This document shows, piece after piece, positions 40,032 through 50,149 of a stretch of 64,000 nt of DNA. Location of the stretch: assembly GCA_030998015.1 (NCBI GenBank), contig JARWMV010000233.1, positions 682,001 to 746,000 on the forward strand, read 5' to 3'. The DNA comes from Ceratorhiza oryzae-sativae. Its lineage: Eukaryota > Basidiomycota > Agaricomycetes > Cantharellales > Ceratobasidiaceae. Both the position numbers and the translations under genes were made by a program. How positions within the stretch are numbered: the first letter of the stretch is position 1; each line of letters begins with the position of its first letter. Under the pieces are notes generated by a model. The model made no database searches and had not been told where the DNA came from. It saw only the letters and a list, made by a program, of their open reading frames with translations.

Positions 40032-42005
40032 ATGGTCTCGCTCGACGCCGTCAGCAATACGCTCGGGCTCGCTTCTTCGGCTGCCTGGTTGGGAGCCCAG
40101 TTTCCGTGAGTCGCTGTGGCCGTTCTCGCTGCTGTTTGTGCGTCCTTCGACGACCGAGTGCCCTCGCTGCGTGCGCTGGGCTCGGACGATTATGGTCGTG
40201 TGTCCGTCGTGAGAGTGCCTGAAAGCGGCTCATTCCGGTCTCGATCTGCTGTCGACCATCCCCTAACCGAGCCAACCTGCTGACTGAATTTCCGGGGCGT
40301 TTTTGCAGACAACTGTGGACCAACTATCGTCTCAAGTCGGCGGAAGGTCTCGCTCTGCCGTTTTTGGCAAACTGGCTCGCCGGTGCGTTCTCTTCCCGGA
40401 CTTTTACGCCCATGACCATTCTGAGCTCACTCTGGGTGTCCTTCCAGGTGACACGACGAACCTCATCGGTTGCATCCTCACCAACCAGCTCCCGTTCCAG
40501 GTTTGCCACATCCCATTCTATTGTCTCGAGCCTTGCTCACGTATCGCTCAGACCTACCTCTCCGTGTACTTTGTTTGGGTCGATTTTTGCCTCCTCATCC
40601 AGTACCTCTACTACGAATCATGGATGAAGCGCATGCCCAAGCACAAGCTTGAAATCAGCACCGCTACTGTCGGGCCAGCTGCCCCGCTCACTGCTTCCCC
40701 AACGGCCGTCTATCACCCCGCAGCGTCTACATCATCGCTCCCCGGGCCGGGGCCGAACAAGTCTCGCTTGCGGGCACATAGCTATACCAGGCAACCTCTG
40801 CCGCTACCTGATGATCTGAACGACGTGGAAGGCGGAGACGAGCTCCCGGCGATGACCGAGTCATTTCATTCCGAGCATCCCAGGGGTGCTTCGCTTGTCA
40901 TCGCACAGCGTGGGCGTCCGTACGAGCGGCTCGAAGGCGAGACACACCCCGTAGAGGAACGTCGAAAGAGGGTCAGTCAGACGAGCGGCCGAGGTGCAAG
41001 CTTGGTCTTCTTGGCTGTATTTGGGATGTGGAGCATCGGCTTCGGAGGAACGGATAGCGGTGTTAGGGGCGTCGGGAACGGATTGAGCAAAGCAGGAAGG
41101 GTTATCGGCCTAGCCGAGAACACGGTGCACCCCTCGGTGTATTTTACACCAGCACCAAAGGGCACTATCCAGCTGCATTATATCCCACCCTCGTCTGTGC
41201 TCTCACACGGAGGTAACGAGCGGAACCACACCGACCCGACACCTCCCACGGCGCCCCCACCCGTCCCCCCTCCTGCTGAAGATGAACCGGACCGGGCCTC
41301 CTGGACTTGGATCATCGGGCGGATATCCGCCTGGACATGCACTACGCTCTATCTAACGAGCCGCATGCCACAGATTTGGAAGAACGTGAGTCGGGTGACC
41401 CGAATTTACGTCCCATGGCTGACTCTGGCATCTGATACAGTACACTCGCCAATCAGTCGACGGCCTGTCCATATCGCTCTTTGTGTTTGCGTTTCTAGGC
41501 AACTTTTTCTACGTTGCTTCTATCTTGACTTCTTCGCGCATGTCGGGTGCGCCTGCTCATCGACTACAGTATATCAAAGACTGCTTGCCGTAAGTCGTGC
41601 CTTGGCATTTCCAAGCGTCAGATCCTAACAAGCTCCATTTATAGATACCTCATTGGCTCTGCTGGGACCTTTGTTTTCGATATGACGATCGTAGTGCAGT
41701 CGTTTGTGTATCGTGGCTTGCGCCCCGTAGGCTCTGTGGCAGCTGGGCAGCCGCGACGCAGGTACACGGCTGCACGGGCGGCAGAAGAAGATCCACTACT
41801 CGCTCGATCCCACAGGCGGTCACAGTCCTTTGGCCAGCCTGCGAGGCGATCGTCGTCCGTCTCCCGGGGTCGTGCGAGTTTGGAGAGGTACACCCGGGCA
41901 AGGGCGAGCCTAGAGCGACCGGTCAAGACCCGGGCAAGCCTGGATAGGGGGTATGGCGCAACGCACAACACTAATACTGTGGCTCAAGGGCAAAGCGGAG
42001 TTTAG
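40032..42005 (+). CDS. PQ-loop vacuolar/lysosomal amino acid transporter
   Basis: Six exons (40032-40105, 40309-40382, 40448-40500, 40552-41385, 41441-41589, 41645-42005) give 514 aa. Two PQ-loop repeats are visible. The first is FPQLWTNYRLKSAEGLALPF and the second is MPQIWKNYTRQSVDGLSISL, the latter complete only after splicing. Helices such as TYLSVYFVWVDFCLLIQYLY and SLFVFAFLGNFFYVASILT surround them. Layout matches Ypq1-3/PQLC2, which move cationic amino acids across the vacuolar membrane. A ~250-residue hydrophilic loop with little conservation separates the two halves, longer than in yeast Ypq1. The C-terminal tail is Arg/Ser-rich with repeated RASLER-type units. Confidence 0.88.
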
Positions 42006-42309
42006 ATCTGGTTCTTGGGTGGATGTGGTTCTGTACGCTCGAGTACGAGTGTATTTCTTGGATCGTGCCTTGGGGGAGGCACGATTATAATGTCAACGCG
42101 CATATATTGTATACTAGAATCATTATGCTATCTTGTCTTAGTGTAGCGGTTGAGGTTTTGATAGGAAGTTCATTGCAAGACCATGAAGTAAACGTCGAGC
42201 ATTGGCATAGCATAGGTAACCACCACACATAGAAAGATACATCGCGACCCAGCTATCAACATCCGGCCACGCACACACACACATCCACCTACTTTCCCTT
42301 TTGCTCCCT
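42006..42309. other. Convergent 3' region, PQ-loop transporter / RPL7
   Basis: Both genes end here. A CA-repeat patch lies near 42271-42285. Nothing else is seen. Confidence 0.5.
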
Positions 42310-43510
42310 CTAGTTCATTTGCCTGACAAGCTTGTTGATGTTGTCCTCGCGGTTGCCCTGGTCGCCTCCCTGGACGTAGTGCCTACAAGCATAGAGTCAG
42401 TATCAGGTTATTCACAAAAATTATCTGAACCATACTTGAACTTGCGTGTCCTCCAGCCGCCAGTCGGGTTCGAGAGCTTGAACGGCCACAAAAAGTTGCT
42501 CGCCTGCTTAAAGTTGGGTCCAACGGTGATGATCTCATGCACAAGATCCTCGATCGAGATGATACCAAATTTGCCAAGCTCGCGCTCGATCACGGCGTTG
42601 TCCGAGAGCGGAACACGCTGTTTGTTGACCTTGGCGTATCCGCGCTTGTAGATCAACTCGCGCACGGTTTTGAGGTTCGGTTCGCCGTAGGTGACGTAGG
42701 GCTCGACGAGACGGAGCATCTGGCCGGTGGCCTTGGTCACCTTGACAAAGACGCCGTTGTTGATCTGGAGGAGACGGAGAAGTTGTAGGATTTTGCGGGG
42801 TTTGGGGGCGAGCTTGTTGATACTTTTCTGAATGATTAGAATGGTTTTTTTGAGTGATAACAAAAGAGGAGGGGACTCACCCCTTGATTCGGACGACGAA
42901 GAGAACCTTGGGCTGACCAGCGATGTAATAGTCGCCAGCGGCGCGGGCAGCGCGGCGCAGCCTGACCTCCTCTTGCTCCTTTGCGAGATACTCCTTGACA
43001 TAGGTGTCTGCACGCTTGAAGATCACCTGGCGCTTGGCTGCACGGGCCTAAACGAGTTGGCGGGTTAGTCATAGGCCCTCGTTGCAAAGGTAAATCCAAG
43101 AAGTGAGAGGTGGATAAATAACAGAAGACTCAGTCCCGAAAGATGGTTAATTTGAAGGCAACATAGATCCGTAGGACCTAGCCATCCAATGGTTGAATAT
43201 GCATCATAGTGTCCAGATAAGGGTTCCGAATGGTTCGCAGAAAGGTCATGACCGGATTAGATGATGGGCATACCTTGCGCGCCTTGAGAGCGGCAGCAAG
43301 CTTCTCCTCCCTCTGCTTATCGGATTGCTTACGCTTTTTGAGGAGCGTCTCGGGAACCTCGACCCGCTGCAGGATTCAAGTCAACTTTTTGTCTAGAGCT
43401 ATGATTCGTTCCTCAGACTCACAGACGCAGTGGGGACGCTGAAATTCTACCTTCAGCACTCGTAGTACCTTCATATTCATGATTAATACTCACGTCGTAG
43501 AGGGAGCCAT
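42310..43510 (-). CDS. RPL7: 60S ribosomal protein uL30 (L7)
   Basis: Six exons on the minus strand (43510-43494, 43438-43423, 43366-43274, 43047-42881, 42822-42436, 42382-42310) give 250 aa. The start MAPSTTVPTA is split over two tiny exons of 17 and 16 bases. The core carries [76 protein letters not shown] and the C-terminal [15 protein letters not shown], all typical of uL30. Length equals that of yeast Rpl7 within a few residues. The third intron is 226 bases, against about 50 for its neighbours, and holds the snoRNA candidate below. Confidence 0.95.
43130..43207 (-). ncRNA. Probable C/D box snoRNA in the RPL7 intron
   Basis: On the minus strand, inside the 226-base intron, a C box ATGATGC (43207-43201; one mismatch to RTGATGA) is followed 67 bases later by a D box CTGA (43133-43130). 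One base upstream of the D box lies a 13-base element (43147-43135) complementary to the conserved 25S/28S rRNA segment CCCGAAAGATGGT. By the D+5 rule it would direct 2'-O-methylation to the G in CCCGAAA. A short GGAC/GTCT pairing flanks the boxes. In budding yeast the RPL7 introns host snR39 and snR59, which modify this same rRNA segment (recalled knowledge), so host gene and target agree. The weak C box and modest stem keep this short of certain. Confidence 0.65.
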
Positions 43511-44019
43511 CGGTAGAGCAGGTCTTGAAGTCGAAGGGGACGACGATGATTTTGGCTTTGCTTCCGCGGGTCCCGGAAGGGGATGGACCTATACAATTTC
43601 TGATGCGTGGCTTGGATGTGCGAAATATCCACGTGACCGAGGAATGTGGAAGGGGGCGGATGACCGGTTTCAGCATTGCCGAGGTGAAGAGCAGAGTGGT
43701 ATTTTATAGGGCTAAGTGCCTAATAAAATGGTGTTTGAGGATATCGCTAAACCGAATCTGATTCGTAAGACGACTGGACGTGCAGAAGTTGGCTGTAATG
43801 ACAAGAAAGACGTGAGTTGCATTATCCACTCTCGTGAAGCAGCAGATATTATAAAAATGGCGTGATTCAGGAGCTCCATGGATTCATTATTTAAGGAAAA
43901 CTGATTAATAAAGCAGAAGTTACGCATATACCTACAACATAATACAGTCGTAAACAGGATAAAGGTGCGATACTGGAGCAAGGGTAACAACATCAATCAA
44001 GGACGGTCAGGTATATGAT
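43511..44019. other. Intergenic, RPL7 upstream region
   Basis: It is the RPL7 promoter region together with the 3' flank of the kinase-like gene. AT-rich from 43830 to 44000. No exon is visible. Confidence 0.5.
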
Positions 44020-45691
44020 TTATCGAATAACAATCTTAATCGCATTTCGGATAGATGACCATGGACTCTTGGGTTTCTTTTTCTCCAAAGGTTTCTTGAT
44101 CTCTGGTTCGCTATCCTTCGCGACTACCCGGGTGATAGGTTGTGGCTTGAAATGTTCTTTAGCCGGAGTAGTTGGAGCAGAAGCAACCAATGTATGACTG
44201 CTGTCTGTGCTACCGCTACCCCAGCTTCCTTGAGAGAGATGGTGTGGAATATGAGCCGATATATGCATAGTAGACATTGCTCGTTTAGGCGATTTCAGGG
44301 GAAGGCTTGGTGCTCTCCCGCGGTGGAGCAATCTAGAGTCTAGTGGAATTCGCAGGCATTTACTTTCAAGGGAACCTCTGATTGTTTCAAAGTGGGCAAA
44401 TGCCTCGGCAGCTGTAGGTCGCGTACGTGGGTCCCGCCTTGTCATATATCGTACCACCGAGGTGAACGGAGCCAGCGCCAAATGTCGCTATGATTATAGC
44501 TGTTGTCAGTCCCCAAGGTACGGCAAGGTCGGTTAATGGGCCTACCGCTATCAAGTTGTCGATAACATATTTACCCAAGCAGTAAACGTCTGCCTTGAAC
44601 GGGTCATGGCCAACCGTAAGCATTGCTTCGGGAAATCGCCCCAGTTGACCCCGAGTCGACCTGAGTAGTCTCGGTGTTCTCGGCCGGTCCGCCGCAGTCG
44701 AGGCCGGCATGTGGCTAGCCCGAGAAAAGTTGATGAAATAATACCGGACAGCTGATTCGCCATCGTGTCTGCGGTGGATGTCGAGATCGTATCGGGCTCT
44801 GGGTCTCAGCACGCTTTTGGCATCAAGGGAAAGAGACTGAGCGACTGGATGAAACGGTTCGTCATATAAAACCTCTCCTGCCATCATGATGTTCGAAGGC
44901 TTGATGTCACTAGATTGCGCCTAAACTCAGGCAGGCTGAGTTACAGAATCTGAAATTCTTACCGGTGAACGACGTTCTGTGCATGCATAAAAGCTAGTCC
45001 CTGAGAAAGCGCAATTGAGTGATCAATGGCTTCGAGATCAACCTCACTCACTCGAAGGACTTGCTTCATGAACTCGACAGCCTCTGCCACGTTCAGGAAC
45101 GGTGGGTCATCATACACCCTCAGCAAGGGTAGTACAGCAAAGCTACCCTCGTTGGAATCAGGTATAGGTATTGAACCGAGCAACGGGACCGCATGGTTGC
45201 AAACGTGCCCAGTGTAAGGGGGAGAATGGAGATATTTGAGTATCCCGAGCTCGTCTGGTTGCTCCGGTGTCACCTCAGCCGGTGATTGGGCGTTTCTCAC
45301 GGCTTTCAGCACGACGGCAGCACCATCTGAGGTACGCATGGCATCCACAACACCCGGCTCCTATTATCAAGAGTCAATCAAGTTGTAAATACGCATTTCT
45401 TCGTTTAGAAAGAAAAAAAAAAAAACCCCCACATACCGTTATACGGATAGAGTCTTCACATTTGGATGGGTCTATCGCTGTTCCCAACCACGAGGGTTTC
45501 CAGCCACGTCGGAGTCGTGGCCTTAAAACGAACCCATTGTGCTCCAGATAATCCTGATAAGCGACCCAAGTCTCTTCTGCAGCGGTAAGCACTGTCCTAT
45601 CATCGCTGGGTTCTTCTGTGAGTGCCGTGAGTGCTGGGGCGACGATTGGAGAAAGTGCTCGATCAAATGTTGAAAGTGGGCGGGGAGGCAT
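44020..45691 (-). CDS. Protein kinase-like protein, probably catalytically impaired
   Basis: Four exons on the minus strand (45691-45437, 45360-44963, 44909-44546, 44487-44020) give 494 aa. Kinase landmarks are present: GAAVVLKAVRN (VAIK-type Lys), a catalytic loop HRDIKPSNIMM completed across an intron, and DPFKADVYCLGKYV (the DVWSLG-like helix). The metal-binding DFG position, however, reads NFS in YYFINFSRA, and the activation segment is long and atypical. The glycine-rich loop is not recognisable. The C-terminal ~120 residues are Ser/Pro/Lys-rich and disordered. Such kinase-like proteins form expanded families in Agaricomycetes. It may be a pseudokinase or use an unusual cofactor arrangement. 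Its substrate cannot be inferred. Confidence 0.75.
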
Positions 45692-46362
45692 GGTCGTAAC
45701 TAAAAGTACCCGAATCACCGACCACTCCTAGATATTAGCTGGCAAGTGTACCGGCGACCGCGAATAGCACCGCTATCTCTCACGGATCATGACTGTGTTT
45801 GAAGGCGAGAGGCGTTCTGATGCATCAGCGTAACCGAGGCGACTCGGCAGCTCTACCGAGAGTCGAGAAGTTCCAAACTGGAAAGCCAAACACAGTATAA
45901 CAAAGGGCCTAGGTTGAGCTGAAGCTCGGTGGGGCTTTAATGGTAGTAGAATCGTATGGTTTACAGCTACATGGCCAGACATGCGACAGGTCTGCAAGCA
46001 GCAGAGCTCAAAAAATATTTTATACGAATTTATCAACTAAACTTGTATCACATATAATTATACAAATTCTCTCGGCGAACAAATGTACTGCAATAAGATG
46101 GCCGCGACGCCCAGGTCTCGCAAAGCCAGAACCCACATATGAAGCCACCCTGCTGATACCTACAACATCCGACTGACAACGCGAGCCAAGCGTTAGCAGC
46201 GTTTTCTCAGCATCGTCAGCCGGATGATGTGGGCATCAGCATGATGCCTTAATATGGAGAACAGGCGTGAGCTTGGCCAGCTGGGATGTCATCGGGATTA
46301 TATAACCATGGGCGCTTGTGCTCCGCCGATCGGTCTGTTCTCCACCAACCCCCGGCCCGACG
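45692..46362. other. Divergent promoter region
   Basis: It separates the kinase-like gene (-) and the LisH-CTLH gene (+). AT-rich around 46010-46080. No exon is visible. Confidence 0.5.
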
Positions 46363-47952
46363 ATGAGCGTACAGGGGGCGAGCAGGCTGCAACTGCCCAC
46401 TGCTCAACAAACAGTATGTAGAAAAACTGACAAACACACTCAGCGAACTCAATCAGCTCAGCGCAGTATTATTCTCTCCTACCTGATCCATCATGGCCAT
46501 AAGGATACCGCACGCGCTTTCATGGCTGAGGTAGCTCGGCGAGAAGCGACTGAAAGCATCGAAAACTGTCCCCTATGGGCAAAACAACAAAATTATTCGG
46601 GTTCGAATAATTCTATGGATGCTACCAATAATGTGGTCACCTCGGCCCTTGACCACATGCCATTAGGTACCGATAAACGTACTACCGTCGCAAGCACGTT
46701 GAGTACAAGAGGATCGAATATGCCTGGTTTGAGTCATAAATCAGAGAATGTACTCGAGGACGCCGCAGTCAGACGTGGTGTGTATGAAACTCTGTTTGTT
46801 GTGCTAAGCTGATCGTGTGGTGTTCCAGTCATTAGGAATAAAATACTTTCTGGACAAATTGATGACGCGATTGAAATAATAACTCACCATCTCCCCTCAT
46901 TCCTGCCTATCGCTACTCCGGACAGTGAACAATCTGCGTCATCCAATCTACGCTCAGGCTCCCACGAACCCTCTCAGACCAGAACGATCCTCACATCCTC
47001 GGTTCCGCCGGCATCACCCTCCTCCGGAGCCACTACTCCTGTCGAATCTACACCCGAACCACAACAACCACAGGAGAAGAGTACAAACAAAAATGATGCC
47101 CCTACCACACAAGTGTTACCGACTGGGTCGCCCAAACAGGTGGACCTACGAGATGCACCAGCACTCCATCAAGCCTCCCAAAGGAGCACCAGCTCCGGTC
47201 TGGGAAGGTCTGTGAATCCAGCCCACATACTACTTAACCTTCGGGTACAGCAATTCTTGGAGGCAGTCCGAACCGTGCCACTTGTGCCAGACCAACAAGA
47301 GCAGCCTCATAATCTCAGAAAATCAGACGAGCTTGACATGGACATCGATTTGCCTCTCGACAACTCACCAACAGATACAAATGATTTAGATGTAGATAAA
47401 TCATCTCTTCCAACACAATACGACATCCGTTCGGCTGTTCGCCAACGACATTTGTTCGAATTAGCATCCCGACTGTACCAAAGCGCGCAAGGCTTGAAAA
47501 GCCCAAGAGACCGAGAGGTCTATGCGAAAGAAGTAGAACAGGTATGTTGGTTGGCTGGTAGAACGGGGATATTTTCTAACCCTCGTCAAAAGGTGTGCTC
47601 TTTAATGATCGGGCCTTCTCCAGAGAATTCATTGGCGTCGCCTTACCTGTCCATGGCGCGGCGTGAGGCACTGGCGGACCAAGTCAATAGCTCTATGCTT
47701 CGTAAGCCCCACGACACAGCATAGACACACGTTCTGACTCGAATGACCTCGGGGCCAGATTACATAGGAGAACCCCCAGCTCCGGCTTTGCAGATCTGGG
47801 CGCAAACTACCAAAGTGGTCTGGGACCAAATCCTTGCGTCGCACATAGTGCTGCCTCGAGGGACAGACATCCCGGCGGACGTCAAGATGTATGCGTCTTA
47901 CGTGGTGCGCGGCGTGGGAGAAGGCGATGAAAGAGTACGTGAACGCCTCTAG
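46363..47952 (+). CDS. LisH-CTLH-CRA protein, RanBPM/GID-complex type
   Basis: Four exons (46363-46777, 46829-47541, 47593-47701, 47759-47952) give 476 aa. LisH: RSIILSYLIHHGHKDTARAF. CTLH: VIRNKILSGQIDDAIEIITH, then HILLNLRVQQFLEAV. CRA: RQRHLFELASRLYQSAQG, VCSLMIGPSPENS, REALADQVNSSML and QTTKVVWDQILAS. These three domains in this order are found in RanBPM/Gid1 and Gid8, subunits of the CTLH/GID E3 ligase. The SPRY domain that precedes LisH in RanBPM/Gid1 is absent, and a ~130-residue disordered Ser/Thr/Pro insert splits CTLH. A 48-base stretch after codon 17 (46414-46461) has good GTATGT and CAG borders and is a multiple of three, so it may be an optional intron. Confidence 0.83.
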
Positions 47953-50149
47953 AGGCAATCCGCAGCGTGATTTGACTCCGTAGAGCCAGACAGTGTCGGG
48001 ACAGCCATTTGACTTCGCTGCTTTGGCTCGGGCCTAGCCGCCCGCTCACCCCTTTCTTTGCATTGATGATGAGCGGAGGTTGTATAGGCTAAACGGACCT
48101 TGGTTTGTATGCGCATCGAGGCTGTGTTACACATGCGTATGTATTATTTTAGCATCTCTTCAATCGAGACATCGCTTTCTGAAAATTTGGATACACTTTT
48201 AACTAATGGTCTTGCAGGTTATACACAACTCGGGTACTTTATGGCCGTATCTTTTGTACTTGCTAAGTTTATGTATCAACAAAACGATGTTGCTTGGGGA
48301 GGTGCCTCGTGCGTATTGAAGAAGACCCGATCGGCCCCCACAAATTCTTTTGCCTACGGCGATCGGCGCTCCACAGCATTTGTTCGTTTACCACGCCGAC
48401 GATAATGGACTGACTCATACACAGAACTCGCTTCCAATGAGAATGGAATATATCCATTGAGGCGTGTGCTGTGTGTAAGTGTCCTATGCAGTGGGGAAGG
48501 TTCTCTCGTACCGCGTGAAAAGGTAGCGAGTCGGAGGCACCACACAGCCCGCTCGGTGTCGCAATGTTTTCAAGTTTGTCACAGGGATGCCTCCTTACCG
48601 CCTGTTGCAAATTAGGCGTCTTTTCTCAAGAAAAAGAGGCGAGATACGGAATGGCTAGGTTGATATATGCGGATAAACTTATCGGCCAGGTACGTACTTT
48701 AGCATCTCATCTGGGCGGTTCTTTGTCACTAAGTTTCTTGTGGCTCGTATTGGCCCTCGCAGCATGTCCGTGGAAGCTTGTTGGGGGGGGGGGGAGGATA
48801 ACGATGTCGAGCCGACCTGCAAGGTCAATGTGATGGGCGTTCCAAATTGCTTACGCGGGCAGTTGTGTTAATGCTTGTCTTGGTATGGGCTCGACTTGCT
48901 TGGCAGTTGCTGAGCTTCACAGCGTGGCTTATATTTGGTAAGTATACGAGGGGGGAATTCCAATATTGGCCTGTGTTCGTTTGTGTATTCTTTGAGCAGG
49001 AATCCGCGGAATGCGATGTACAGAGATGTTGGGATTGTTACCAGAGCCGGAGCAGGAGCTGGCAGAGATACAGCACTTAGCCCTATCTTTTGGCGCATAC
49101 AATCTGCCAAGGCAAACCATGTGCTGACTATTTCGCAGTTTCAACATATGGTGGCGCTCGCTTATGACATGCTCTGAATGCGACCTATCCTGTTGGGCCG
49201 CTCGCATTGGATTCAATAATTGACAAGTCTTCAGAAAAAATACTTCAGCCCAGACGGTATAAAAGTCAAAGTGAAGGTTCCAACTTTTCAGTTCTCAAAT
49301 TAGATTCTCGCTTGAATGCCAACCTCTGGTTGGAAGAGCGACAGAAGGTGATAAAAGAATACAACTTTTGGCTCTGCCCATTATTTCAGCCTTTATGCGC
49401 GCCTACATTCTCAACGCATAAACTTTTATTGCCGAAACGGGCCGGCGGACGCGACTATCAAGGATGGTTGGCTAGTTCAACGAGAGAGAGAGAGATTAAT
49501 CAGAAATCTGGCACCAACGCCGATGGTCCAGCCTATTTACTTCATTTCGATAAAATCAAAACCACACCTCACAAAAATATTTATCTACTTTAAGCGTAGT
49601 GGGCCTATCGTAAAACATTCGTGCGTGAACCAAATTACTCCGCTCTCCGCAATCTGACAGCTATGCGCGTGTCCCGGGAGAGACCTGTGCCCAAGTATCT
49701 CTTTACCAAACGGTTGGCAAGCTTATTGTCCACGATGCGTAGGTGTGAGCAGCCGCTCTCTCGGGCATCGTGGCCCTATCCGTTGCACGGACTGATTGTG
49801 ACTCAACGGTTCGCTCGTTCGAAACCTCCTGTGGTCGTTCCTTCCTACCTTCCCTTCATACCTGCATCGACAACCCCGCCCCCGACGCTCCATAGCTCAA
49901 TATAAAGGGCATTTTTTTCACGTTTATTGGGCATTTTCACGAATAGATTGGACTCCCCGCAATCAGCACGTGGTGGGAGCTGCATATCCGAGATAAGCGA
50001 GCTCCATATGCACACATGGGCGTGATCCCTGATTCGGTGCCCAACTACGGATCTCTATCTGGGTATATCAACTCGAAATATCCGCGAACCTCCCCTGCGG
50101 CCTCTCGACTCGGCTGCCTTGGGGTCGTGCTCGATTGACCAAAGCCAAA
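47953..50149. other. Gene-poor 2.2-kb stretch
   Basis: No exon chain with recognisable similarity was found on either strand. The longest frame (49207-49593, +) has no ATG context or domain I recognise. A tract of about eleven G lies near 48784-48795. This could hold fast-evolving or non-coding transcripts. Confidence 0.4.
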
